Shown piece by piece: positions 1 through 7,121 of a stretch of DNA of 40,781 bases; the stretch's first letter is position 1, and each line of letters begins with the position of its first letter. The stretch covers positions 1 to 40,781 of the forward strand of contig MTMD02000012.1 in NCBI GenBank assembly GCA_002010065.2, in the 5' to 3' direction. A program made the translations under genes and the position numbers. Source of the stretch: Candidatus Pyrohabitans jungbluthii (GTDB lineage Archaea > Hydrothermarchaeota > Hydrothermarchaeia > Hydrothermarchaeales > BMS3B). Below the pieces are notes generated by a model. It searched no databases. It saw only the letters and a program-made list of their open reading frames with translations, and had not been told where the DNA came from.

Positions 1-1238
1 GCTAGCTTTTTCATATCATCAAGTTTGAAACTCCTAAAAGCGTCATGGTCTGTAACCAAGACTATGCAATCTGCATCTCTAAAAATCTCCATAGGCTCTG
101 CATATTTTGCACCTTTATTTGCGGTTTCTTCCGCGCTTACATAGGGGTCGTAGGCATACACCCTGGCATTCATCTCTCTAAGCTCGCGGATAATTATCTC
201 GCTTGGAGTATTTCTTACATCGCCGGTGTTCTTCTTGTAGGAAACTCCCAAAATCACTACCTTAGAGCCATTGACAGGTTTTTTCAACCGATTAAGCCCC
301 TTAACTATGAGATTAACTACATGCAGTGGCATGGAATCGTTGACACTTCTGCCAGCGAGGATAACTTTAGGATGAAAGCCCAGCTGCTGTGCCTTAAATG
401 TGAGATAATATGGGTCAACAGGCAGGCAGTGACCACCTACACCGGCGCCGGGATAGTATTTAACGAAGTTCCACTTCGTTGCCGCCGCCTCGATTACTTC
501 ATAAACGTCGACGCCCAAACGTTCGAAAATCAGAGCAAGTTCGTTCATTAAAGCTATGTTCAAATCTCTCTGAATGTTCTCAATAATTTTAGCTGCTTCG
601 GCGGTTCTGATATTATTAACCTTATAAACATCCTTGGCTATGAGTCTGTAAAGTTCTGCCGTTATTTCAAGCCATTTCTCATTAATCGCCCCCACTACGC
701 GCACAACCTTATCCACAGTATGCTCCGGATCACCAGGATTGTACCTCTCTGGAACGTAAGCTAAGCCGAAATCTTCACCTGCTTTTAGACCTGTACTCTC
801 AAGCACAGGCTTAAGGTCGGCTTCTGTACATGTGGGATGTACTGTGCTTTCAAGTACCACAAGTTTGTTCTTGGTTAAGCCCTTTGCTATGGTCTCTCCA
901 GCATTGAGTACGGCACGTAAATCTGGAATCTTTTCCTCAGTCACTGGTGTGGGAACGCAAATTATCGCTACATCGCTCTTTCTTGCTGCTTCAATGCCGT
1001 CAATGGTGGCGGTAAAATGTCCAGCTTTTAAAGCTTTATTGAGAGCGTCATCAATATCAAGCTCCCTCAGGTGGGATTCGCCATTATTCAGCTTTTCCAC
1101 GATGCTTCTATTTAAATCTACTCCAATTACCTTAAAACCTTTGGTTGCAAACTCCAAAGCGGTGGGCAAACCCACATAGCCAAGACCATAGACCGCAATG
1201 GTTAATTTTCGTCTTTTTATCTTATTTAGGATATCCAT
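1..1238 (-). CDS. wecC: nucleotide-sugar dehydrogenase, UDP-N-acetylmannosamine/glucosamine 6-dehydrogenase type (3' end cut by window)
   Basis: My own translation of the minus strand from the ATG at 1238 stays open for 412 codons to the window edge. The N-terminus holds a Rossmann NAD site (VYGLGYVGLPTA). A middle dimerisation region contains the helix TAEAAKIIENIQRDLNIAL. The catalytic cysteine lies in GVGGHCLPVDPYY, and the C-terminal UDP-binding domain begins around VVILGVSYKKNTGDVRNTPSE. These are the three domains, in order, of UDP-ManNAc/UDP-GlcNAc dehydrogenases, which oxidise C6 of the sugar to a carboxylate in two NAD-dependent steps. Only about 10-30 C-terminal residues should be missing. 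It fits the polysaccharide genes further right (ManC, Wzz-like). The exact sugar substrate cannot be told from sequence, so the symbol is tentative. Confidence 0.88.
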   Translation of the reverse strand, partial: MDILNKIKRRKLTIAVYGLGYVGLPTALEFATKGFKVIGVDLNRSIVEKLNNGESHLRELDIDDALNKALKAGHFTATIDGIEAARKSDVAIICVPTPVTEEKIPDLRAVLNAGETIAKGLTKNKLVVLESTVHPTCTEADLKPVLESTGLKAGEDFGLAYVPERYNPGDPEHTVDKVVRVVGAINEKWLEITAELYRLIAKDVYKVNNIRTAEAAKIIENIQRDLNIALMNELALIFERLGVDVYEVIEAAATKWNFVKYYPGAGVGGHCLPVDPYYLTFKAQQLGFHPKVILAGRSVNDSMPLHVVNLIVKGLNRLKKPVNGSKVVILGVSYKKNTGDVRNTPSEIIIRELREMNARVYAYDPYVSAEETANKGAKYAEPMEIFRDADCIVLVTDHDAFRSFKLDDMKKL

Positions 1239-1274
1239 TTCACACACCACAGCCTAAATTTACTACAAAAAATT

Positions 1275-1338
1275 TTGTTTGTGTGATAGATTCTTCGCGT
1301 ATTTGTATGGTTATGCCGGTGATTAATGCTTTTTTCAT
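1275..1338 (-). pseudogene. decayed 5' fragment of GDP-mannose 4,6-dehydratase gene, copy 1
   Basis: Reading leftward from 1338 the strand encodes [10 protein letters not shown], the hallmark first residues of GDP-mannose 4,6-dehydratase (Gmd). It then jumps to bases encoding NTRRI (1289-1303), which normally lies about 30 residues further on, in a different frame. The middle is deleted and nothing of the remaining protein follows before the wecC start at 1238. The fragment sits between the PIN toxin gene and wecC. The 32 bases 1309-1340 are identical to 2283-2314. Gmd identity comes from the recognisable start motif plus NTRRI, so it is inference from a short stretch. Confidence 0.6.
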
Positions 1339-1340
1339 TC
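1309..1340. repeat. 32-bp direct repeat, copy 1 (partner 2283-2314)
   Basis: Bases 1309-1340 match 2283-2314 exactly. Similarity continues weakly to the right (both go on to a ctctgg/tcttgg-ttt stretch). A second short shared block (gattct-t/c-cgcgtatt) lies at 1289-1303 and 2192-2206. Both copies are the start of a Gmd-like reading frame on the minus strand. Confidence 0.85.
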
Positions 1341-1370
1341 CGATACTTCTCTGGTTTGCCTGTTGTTACC

Positions 1371-1841
1371 CTACTTTAGCAGCTCCTCTTCAACTTCTTT
1401 GCTGAATAGATAGCCGTCCTTTTCCTTCAGGTCGGATATTATCTGAGCTATATCATCGCTTTTCAAAATGCCTCTCTTTTTACACGCAAAAAGCAGCTCC
1501 GGAATGTTAAACGATGTTACATTCTCATTTGAAGCTGCTTTTTCTGCTTTCCTATCTTCTATAAATACAATTTTCCCCTCAGATGCAGCGATTACACTCA
1601 ATTCACCGGACCCAAGCTCAGGATATTTATTTTTTAACTCAGAAATGTCAGTAGATTCCAATATCTCAATATCTTTTTCTTTCATAGCTTTTACCAGTGG
1701 TTTAATCAGGTTTTTGCACCTGCTTATCTCATCATACACTTCAGCGGTTAGAAATATTCTTTCAACAAAATTGAAAACCAGGTCGATGCGGTTTATTTTA
1801 AGCAGAGCGCTGAGAAAACCCGTGTCTACTACAGCATACTT
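1371..1841 (-). CDS. PIN-domain toxin (VapC-like), start codon unresolved
   Basis: The frame encodes a whole PIN fold: KYAVVDTGFLSALLKI (first acidic residue), TAEVYDEI (second), GSGELSVIAAS (third) and FIEDRKAEKAA (fourth). It ends in a helical tail (KSDDIAQIISDLKEKDGYLF). PIN toxins are Mg-dependent ribonucleases. The first half, with the first catalytic Asp, lies upstream of the first usual start codon (GTG at 1739). No ATG, GTG or TTG exists in this frame between the preceding stop and 1739. The frame overlaps the end of the antitoxin gene, so translation may be coupled or start at a rare codon, or the toxin may be inactive. Starting at 1739 would remove the first catalytic Asp. The coordinates mark the conserved frame, not a proven start. 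Confidence 0.7.
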   Translation of the reverse strand, partial: KYAVVDTGFLSALLKINRIDLVFNFVERIFLTAEVYDEISRCKNLIKPLVKAMKEKDIEILESTDISELKNKYPELGSGELSVIAASEGKIVFIEDRKAEKAASNENVTSFNIPELLFACKKRGILKSDDIAQIISDLKEKDGYLFSKEVEEELLK

Positions 1842-2128
1842 AGGAGTTTCTCTGTCTTCTCCTTCAGTTCCTCTGCGGATTCCGGACCCCTCCTTATTGG
1901 AATGTTGTTTCTGATCAGAAGCTCTTTCATCTCCTCATAGGACAGTCTGGCTATCTCAGAAGCCTTCCCCAAGCTGATTTTCCCTTCTCTATAAAGCTCC
2001 ATGGCAACTTTTTCCCGCAGGTCTTTATTTGTCAGCAGAAACAGATCCATCGCTTCATTCAGCAGCTTCTCTCTGTTGTAGCCGAGTTTTGAAATAGCAT
2101 TAAGTATATATTCCACCTCTGTGCTCAT
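1829..2128 (-). CDS. UPF0175 family antitoxin
   Basis: This 99-residue protein has the UPF0175 pattern: a basic and helical N-terminus, the core LREKVAMELYREGKISLGKA, then SEIARLSYEEMKELLIRNNI and a flexible IRRGPES tail. UPF0175 proteins are helix-turn-helix antitoxins that bind and repress their own promoter and neutralise a PIN toxin. I chose the ATG at 2128, preceded by GGTGG about six bases upstream, over a GTG further up because the extra residues resemble no family member. The stop overlaps the PIN toxin frame by a few bases, the usual antitoxin-first order. Confidence 0.8.
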   Translation of the reverse strand: MSTEVEYILNAISKLGYNREKLLNEAMDLFLLTNKDLREKVAMELYREGKISLGKASEIARLSYEEMKELLIRNNIPIRRGPESAEELKEKTEKLLSML

Positions 2129-2185
2129 TCTGATTCCACCACTTAAATTATTATTTATTAACGTAACCATGAAAAAGTAAATTAT

Positions 2186-2312
2186 TCAACCGATTCTCCG
2201 CGTATTGAAGGTGCTGGCTCTACGAACGATGCTATGCACCCTTGCTGAGAAGAAGCTCCGCAAGGTAGCTTCCATCTTGCCCGGTTATGCCGGTGATTAA
2301 TGCTTTTTTCAT
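2186..2312 (-). pseudogene. decayed 5' fragment of GDP-mannose 4,6-dehydratase gene, copy 2
   Basis: From the ATG at 2312 the strand encodes [20 protein letters not shown] and then LLSKG, the conserved first residues of Gmd (GDP-mannose to GDP-4-keto-6-deoxymannose). The frame then breaks. In another frame it resumes as SIVRRASTFNTRRIG and stops at 2186. About eight bases seem to be missing at the break, as if lost between two GGT triplets. The rest of the gene is absent and the UPF0175/PIN pair follows. It lies directly downstream of the broken PIN gene at 2347-2821. Confidence 0.72.
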
Positions 2313-2314
2313 TC
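2283..2314. repeat. 32-bp direct repeat, copy 2 (partner 1309-1340)
   Basis: Identical to 1309-1340. The two copies bracket the UPF0175/PIN module and stand just downstream of two different PIN toxin frames, which suggests duplication or recombination at the start of a gmd gene. Confidence 0.85.
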
Positions 2315-2346
2315 TATCCCTCTTGGTTTCTTACTGGAGAACAATT

Positions 2347-2821
2347 CTATTTCAGAACATCAAGATTCAAATCTCTAAAGAGTTTTACATCAAGATTATA
2401 TTCCGCAGAGAATGGGGTAAGCTTATCGTACAAAGGCTTATCGTTTGTGATCAGGGTGGTACCGTACAGTATAGACGTTATCGCTATAAGGTTGTCAAAA
2501 CCTCCTGCTTAATTTTCACGGCGTAGTCTAGGACTCTTTCTTTTAAATCGGAATCAAAAAGGACGACCTCTGCAGAATCTTCTATCTCCACAGCGGCATC
2601 TTTCCCAAATTCTTCTTTTCCGGTGAGCAGCGATACCACCGATGCAACTTCCACGATTACAACAAAGGGAAGTATCAGTCTATGCTCTCCGGTTATTATA
2701 GCCTCGTAAAGCTCCTTAGCTTTGATATGCAGATCTTCCACTCTTCATGCTTCTTTTTGTTTTTATGCAGAGGTGGAACAAAGGCATAGACCAGCACATT
2801 ACTGTCCAGGGTTATGTCCAT
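2347..2821 (-). pseudogene. PIN-domain toxin broken by two frameshifts
   Basis: Three consecutive pieces in different frames make one PIN protein. The first is MDITLDSNVLVYAFVPPLHK from the ATG at 2821. The second runs from about 2741 (VEDLHIKAKELYEAI, then PFVVIVEVASVVSLLTG) to about 2505. The third starts with GFDNLIAITSILYGTTLITN and ends at 2347. Joined, they contain the PIN acidic positions D (TLDSN), E (IVEVASV), D (FDNLIA) and D (ITNDKP) in the right order and length. Single-base shifts near 2745 and 2506 inactivate it unless they are sequencing errors. It lies next to the second gmd fragment. Confidence 0.75.
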
Positions 2822-2833
2822 TTAGTATTGCAC

Positions 2834-2958
2834 CTTCAAATGCACCAGGTCATTTCTCGGCTATTTTTCTGTCTCTTTTTTATCTCTAGGCTCTTAATGG
2901 CTTTCAACGCTCCACCTAAATCCCCATAGTTTTCGGTTAATGCTGACGATACCCCAAG
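2834..2958 (-). pseudogene. possible remnant of an antitoxin for the broken PIN toxin
   Basis: Upstream of the broken PIN gene the minus strand reads TENYGDLGGALKAIKSLEIK followed by a lysine-rich tail and a stop. This resembles the helical C-terminal end of small archaeal antitoxins. No start codon or DNA-binding half is present, and the upstream sequence turns GC-rich. The assignment rests mainly on position and residue style. Confidence 0.35.
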
Positions 2959-3010
2959 CTACCCCCGCCCCAGCCTCTTATCATCCCCCCGTCCCGCATT
3001 CGGGGTCAAT

Positions 3011-3367
3011 TCAGCTGGAGAGGAAAGATTTCACGAAGCTCGGTGAAAGTGAGGAGTACTTCCTCACAGCCTTGATGAACGCCGCTTTTTGAGTGGTAAA
3101 GGTCATGAAGTAATCATCGTCAAAGCCTTCGACTTTTTCGAGTTCTTTGAGGATGAGTCTTATCTGGGCGTCGGAGAGTAGCTTCTCCCCGCGGTAATTC
3201 TTCATCTCCGCCAGCACATTGGCGAAGTAGCCCAGCTTCTTTGCTTTATCCGGGGAGATGTTCTTGATGTATCCGCACTCCCGGCATGCAGGGTGAGGTG
3301 CTATTAAGCCATTGTGCGCGGGTAGGTAGTGCCTCTCATGGGAGTCGCGGTGCTCGCATGCCATCAT
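3011..3367 (-). CDS. small archaeal protein with putative zinc-binding N-terminus, function unknown
   Basis: The 118-residue product has a cluster of possible metal ligands in its first 32 residues: C4, H6, H10, H13, H18, H25, then CREC (C28, C31) followed by GY. The rest is predicted helical with many charged residues (KAKKLGYFANVLAEM, DAQIRLILKELEKVEG). This looks like a zinc ribbon followed by a helical domain, as in small archaeal regulators, but I do not recognise a named family. Two adjacent ATGs at 3367 and 3364 are both possible starts. It lies inside the toxin-antitoxin island with no obvious operon partner. Confidence 0.6.
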   Translation of the reverse strand: MMACEHRDSHERHYLPAHNGLIAPHPACRECGYIKNISPDKAKKLGYFANVLAEMKNYRGEKLLSDAQIRLILKELEKVEGFDDDYFMTFTTQKAAFIKAVRKYSSLSPSFVKSFLSS

Positions 3368-3479
3368 GGTAAAGTTGATGAAGGGGAATATAAGCTTAAC
3401 TCTCCGGGGCGGTGGTTAGCTGCGCGCTCTCCCGGCATGCAGAATGAAGTGGTAAAGAAGGAACTCTTTTTGTCTATAT

Positions 3480-3857
3480 TCAGAGTTTTAGATATTTCTT
3501 TACAGCTTCGATGACAATATCGATTTCCTCCACCACCCTGCCCCTCATTGGTGATTCCTCAAAGACCCATTCTTTTCCCGTCCTTTTTTGAAAATGGTGC
3601 GGGTAGCTATCCAAATTTCTGATTTCGTCAATTTTCTCATGAGGGTAGTCGTCCCAGCCTATAACTCGCTTATCTCCCTCCCAAGGCAGAGTTAAATCAA
3701 CCAGACCATAAGAGTAGCTCCCTGTGGTTGGATCATAGTATATCTCCAGGAAGAGGGTTTCACTCACAAAGGCACGGATTTTCGCTCCCACAACTTTGAC
3801 TTCCAGAAAAATACCGCTCTCTTCCAGCTTCTTCTTAACATCTCTGTACCAAGGCAT
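3480..3857 (-). CDS. TumE-like toxin-family protein (DUF6516-like)
   Basis: The 125-residue product starts with a helix (RDVKKKLEESG), followed by beta-rich segments with FVSETLFLEIYYD and YSYGLVDL. It then has the IGWDDYPHEKI and YPHHFQKRTG motifs and ends in a helix (EIDIVIEAVKKYL). The W-D-x-x-PH stretch followed by a His-His pair is the pattern I associate with DUF6516/TumE toxins, which work with a small antitoxin encoded upstream. The gene directly overlaps that partner (its ATG at 3857 shares bases with the upstream stop). The assignment comes from motif memory and gene pairing, not alignment. Confidence 0.55.
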   Translation of the reverse strand: MPWYRDVKKKLEESGIFLEVKVVGAKIRAFVSETLFLEIYYDPTTGSYSYGLVDLTLPWEGDKRVIGWDDYPHEKIDEIRNLDSYPHHFQKRTGKEWVFEESPMRGRVVEEIDIVIEAVKKYLKL

Positions 3858-4153
3858 TAAATCGACTCCAGGAGGCGTGCAAGCTCCCTGAGCTCATGTC
3901 TTATCGCCCGCCACTCCAGCAGGTCGTTATATGCCTTGTGGTCTTCGGGAGGTATCCCTTTTTCTTTTATTATGTCTTCTAATTTTTCGAGGGAGCCGTA
4001 TTTCTCTGTGAGTCTTTTTTCTGCCAGCTTTAATTCTACCATTCTCTCGTTTATTTTGGTAATTACTCCTGTTAATACGACATCTTCCTCTGATGATGGG
4101 AGAATTTCCAGAGCCCTTGAGAGTACGCCCTTCACCCTTGCTCCAGTGCCCAT
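3857..4153 (-). CDS. helical partner of the TumE-like protein (probable antitoxin)
   Basis: This 98-residue, almost entirely helical protein has an N-terminal segment with hydrophobic spacing (VLSRALEILPSSEEDVVLTG) and a charged helical body (VELKLAEKRLTEKYGSLEKL, then WRAIRHELRELARLLESI). It precedes the TumE-like gene with overlapping stop and start, the normal arrangement for an antitoxin and toxin. I see no helix-turn-helix of the TumA kind. If the toxin assignment is right, the antitoxin is of another type. The function is inferred from position. Confidence 0.5.
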   Translation of the reverse strand: MGTGARVKGVLSRALEILPSSEEDVVLTGVITKINERMVELKLAEKRLTEKYGSLEKLEDIIKEKGIPPEDHKAYNDLLEWRAIRHELRELARLLESI

Positions 4154-4275
4154 ATGTATTGAAAGAGATGTTTAACTAATATAATTCTTTTGCATCATAC
4201 CAAGCAATGTTCACAGCTTAATCATTTATTGCCTAAGGCAACATCGCGAGCGGTGTAACCCATGAGCGCCCTCAA

Positions 4276-5625
4276 TTAGCATCTACCATACTCGTCTTCC
4301 AAGCGTATTATATCGTCTTCCTCGATGTACTCGCCTGTCTGGATCTCAATCAGGTGAAGGTCAACTTTGCCCGGGTTCTCAAGGCGGTGCACCGTCGACT
4401 TGGGGATGTAGATGCTCTCATTTTCATGGACGTAGTGCTCCTCCTCGCCCTTAATCACCCTCGCGGTGCCCTTCACCACAACCCAGTGCTCCGCTCTGTG
4501 GTGGTGCATCTGCAGCGAGATGCTCTTCCCCGGGTATATGCACAGGCGCTTAACCTTATAGCGCTCTCCCTCCTCGAGAAGGGTGTAGTATCCCCACGGG
4601 CGGTGCACAGTTTTGTGGATAATCGCCTCGCTTCTGCCCTGCTGCTTGAGAAGCTTTGCTATCTCACCCACGCGCTCGCTCATTTCGCGAGAAGCGACGA
4701 GCAGCGCGTCCTTCGTATCCACGATTACCAGGTCCTCTACGCCCAGCGTTGCTACAAGGCGGTCGTCGCCGTAAATCAGGCAGGAGGAGGTATCTATTGC
4801 CAGGACGTCCCCCTTAACAGCATTACCCCTGCGGTCCTTCTTCATTATCGCATAGACGCTCTCCCAGCTTCCTATATCCTGCCATTCGCCGGAGTAGGGC
4901 ACAACCGCGGCACGGGAAGACTTCTCCATTATTGCATAATCGATGGAAATCGCAGGGATAGAGGCGTAGTTTTCAAGCATGGCGGAGTAGCTCTTCATGT
5001 GCTCTGCAATGCTTGGAGCGTGGTGATGAAATTCTTCTATCAGCAGCTCCGGCGAGAATAGGAAGATGCCGGAGTTCCACAGGTAGCCGAGCTTCAGAAA
5101 CTCCTCGGCTTTTTCCCTGCTGGGCTTTTCGATGAAGCGCTCCACCTTATAGCCAACTTCGAGCTTCTCCCCGGGCTTTATGTATCCGTAGCCCGTTGCG
5201 GGAAAGCTTGGCTTTATGCCAAAGGTTACCACGTAGCTAGAGCACAGCCTCTCCGCCTCTTTAACGGTGGTGAAAAATTCACTGCTCAGCACGTGGTCAG
5301 AGGGCATGACCACAAAGCTCTCGTTGCCGTAGTTTTCTTTTATGTAGAGGGCTGCCAGCGCAATTGCCGGGGCGGTGTTTCTGCGCCGGGGCTCGCGTAT
5401 TATCATATTCTCAGGCACAATATCTCTGAGCTCATCCCTCACGTAGAAGAACTGCTCGTTGTTGGTGAGCACCAGAATCTCGCTGAAGTGCTCCCCCGCG
5501 CGCTCCACAGCCTGGCGCAGAAGGCTCTCTTTGCCATTAAGGGCGAGGAACTGCTTCGGATAGAGCTCCCTGCTCAGCGGCCACAGGCGCGTACCTGAGC
5601 CGCCGGCGAGAATTGCACATATCAT
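4276..5625 (-). CDS. manC: mannose-1-phosphate guanylyltransferase / mannose-6-phosphate isomerase (bifunctional, type II)
   Basis: The 449-residue protein opens with the nucleotidyltransferase signature LAGGSGTRLWPLSRELYPKQ and has VVMPSDHVL and GYGYIKPGEK. It ends with the cupin-type isomerase domain (HRPWGYYTLLEEGERYKVKR; PGKSISLQMHHHRAEHWVVV). It makes GDP-mannose from mannose 1-phosphate and GTP, and the cupin half interconverts fructose 6-phosphate and mannose 6-phosphate. GDP-mannose feeds surface polysaccharide or glycan synthesis and would be the substrate of the Gmd whose remnants lie nearby. The ATG at 5625 has GGTGG upstream; a GTG 12 bases earlier is less likely. Confidence 0.93.
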   Translation of the reverse strand: MICAILAGGSGTRLWPLSRELYPKQFLALNGKESLLRQAVERAGEHFSEILVLTNNEQFFYVRDELRDIVPENMIIREPRRRNTAPAIALAALYIKENYGNESFVVMPSDHVLSSEFFTTVKEAERLCSSYVVTFGIKPSFPATGYGYIKPGEKLEVGYKVERFIEKPSREKAEEFLKLGYLWNSGIFLFSPELLIEEFHHHAPSIAEHMKSYSAMLENYASIPAISIDYAIMEKSSRAAVVPYSGEWQDIGSWESVYAIMKKDRRGNAVKGDVLAIDTSSCLIYGDDRLVATLGVEDLVIVDTKDALLVASREMSERVGEIAKLLKQQGRSEAIIHKTVHRPWGYYTLLEEGERYKVKRLCIYPGKSISLQMHHHRAEHWVVVKGTARVIKGEEEHYVHENESIYIPKSTVHRLENPGKVDLHLIEIQTGEYIEEDDIIRLEDEYGRC

Positions 5626-5693
5626 TGCACTCACCACCCATAGTTTATTTTAAAGGGTTAATAAATACTGCGATGCCCTCCCCGATTAGTTTT

Positions 5694-6902
5694 TCATTTC
5701 CTTCCATTCTCCTCTATGTAGTGGGCGAAGAAGGCTGCAAAAACGCCAACGAAGAGGCCGAGCACGCCAGCTACGGCGATATTGAGAAGCCTGTTGGGTC
5801 CCACAGGACTGCGGGGCTCCACCGCCTTTTCAACAATGCGCAGCGACTTCAGCTGCTCCTCCTTGGCGATTCTCGCCTCCTGGAGCTTCTGGGAGAGGAA
5901 GGAGTAGGTATCCTCCAGGGTTTTTATATCCCTGTCAAGCTGCTGGAGGGTGGTCTTAATCTCCTGCAGCTTTGCCTCCTTCTCGTCGATCTCCTTCTTA
6001 AGCTGGGCGGTCTCCTCCTCCAGGTAGGCGACGGAGGCGCGGAGGGTTTTCACAGAGACGCGAATATCTGCGAGGTAGTCTTCAAGGGAGAGGTAAACCT
6101 TGTTCTCAATTGCAATCTGCAGCAGTATTGACTCGTCCAGCTTTGAAGATGTGCTCCTGCCGGAAAGCTCCTTCTCTAGGGCGGAAAGCTTCTCCTCCTG
6201 GGCTGCGAGCGTAGCGCTTTTATTGTGAAGCTGTGAGAGCTGGTTCTTGTACACCGCGGTAAGCGCTGCGAGCTCACTCTCGAGGGTTGTGGTGGGGTTT
6301 GCCTTGATCAGCTCAAGCCTCTGCTGCTCCTTCTCCTTCAGTTCTTCACTGACCTCCTCATAGCGAGCGGCGATAAACTCGTAGCTCTGGGCTGTGCTCG
6401 AGGCAAAGAGGTCTGCGTTCTTCTCTATAAAAATCTCTGCCCAGGTGTCAGCTATTGCTTTGATAGTCGCTGGATCGCTGCCCCTAACCTTCATTGTTAG
6501 CAGCACCGTCTTTGCCTGGGTGGGAGATGCTCTCTTATCTTTAAAAATCTCCAGCTTTGGCTCCATTTGCCTTCTCAGCGCCTCAGGGGGAAGGGGTCTG
6601 CCATCGGCACTCTTAAGGTCCAGCCTGTCTATAATCTCCACTAGGAGGTCGTTGCTGAGGGCGAGTTTTTCGTATATCGCCGGGGTGAAGAGGGTGGATT
6701 CACCAGCTTTTTCGCCCAGCATCTCGGATATGGGCGGAGAGATTAAAACGCTTGTGGTGGTTTCATACTGATTCTGGAGCATGAAGAAGGAGAATATCGC
6801 AGAGGAGAAAACAGCTGCTAAGAATACCGCAATAACAATGTGCTTCTTTTTCCAGAGCACTTCCAGGTAATCCCGCAAATCAATCTCGTACTCCTCCTCC
6901 AT
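5694..6902 (-). CDS. Wzz-like polysaccharide chain-length determinant / co-polymerase
   Basis: The 402-residue protein has the classical layout. It has a cytoplasmic start (EYEIDLRDYLEVLWKKK), a membrane helix at about residues 22-42 and an extracytoplasmic domain with a long coiled coil (roughly 165-345, heptad-rich). A proline-containing segment (VEPRSPVGPNR) precedes a second membrane helix near residues 372-392. Such proteins control the length of exported polysaccharides together with a polymerase and flippase. No cytoplasmic tyrosine kinase domain follows the second helix. It is on the same strand as manC, about 70 bases upstream of it, so the two may be co-transcribed. Confidence 0.85.
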   Translation of the reverse strand: MEEEYEIDLRDYLEVLWKKKHIVIAVFLAAVFSSAIFSFFMLQNQYETTTSVLISPPISEMLGEKAGESTLFTPAIYEKLALSNDLLVEIIDRLDLKSADGRPLPPEALRRQMEPKLEIFKDKRASPTQAKTVLLTMKVRGSDPATIKAIADTWAEIFIEKNADLFASSTAQSYEFIAARYEEVSEELKEKEQQRLELIKANPTTTLESELAALTAVYKNQLSQLHNKSATLAAQEEKLSALEKELSGRSTSSKLDESILLQIAIENKVYLSLEDYLADIRVSVKTLRASVAYLEEETAQLKKEIDEKEAKLQEIKTTLQQLDRDIKTLEDTYSFLSQKLQEARIAKEEQLKSLRIVEKAVEPRSPVGPNRLLNIAVAGVLGLFVGVFAAFFAHYIEENGRK

Positions 6903-6988
6903 GGGCTCTGATATGCACCGGAGGTTTAAAAAACTTTGCCTTCATCGCGTGGAAATGCCAAAAACAGGAATAAAATGTGGCAGGGGTA

Positions 6989-7062
6989 TGCCCCCGCCGG
7001 GATTTGAACCCGGGCCTAGACCTCCGCAGGGTCCCGTTCTATCCAAGCTATACTACGGGGGC
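6989..7062 (-). tRNA. tRNA-Arg (anticodon GCG)
   Basis: The minus strand folds into a full cloverleaf. The acceptor GCCCCCG/CGGGGGC pairs over seven bases, the T arm is CCGGG-TTCAAAT-CCCGG, and the anticodon loop CTGCGGA gives GCG (Arg, CGC/CGT codons). The anticodon stem begins with a G-U pair. No CCA is encoded. Confidence 0.93.
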
Positions 7063-7092
7063 TTCCAGCAATAAGCGCAGCGTAACTTCGTC

Positions 7093-7114
7093 ACCCTATC
7101 CTGATGGATAGGGT
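7093..7114. terminator. perfect hairpin between surE and tRNA-Arg
   Basis: Bases 7093-7101 and 7106-7114 form a nine-pair stem (accctatcc/ggatagggt) with a four-base loop. It lies directly after the surE stop and before the tRNA-Arg 5' end on the same strand. Its position suggests a terminator or an RNA-processing signal. There is no long T run. Confidence 0.45.
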
Positions 7115-7121
7115 AACCTTA

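Noticed and set aside
3279-3454. Two similar 14-base blocks (ctcccggcatgcag) at about 3280 and 3429
   Set aside because: Similarity fades quickly on both sides and one copy is coding; most likely chance or a minor duplication.
4354-5061. 235-codon plus-strand frame opposite manC
   Set aside because: It is antisense to a strongly conserved enzyme and has no motif; a shadow caused by GC-rich codons.
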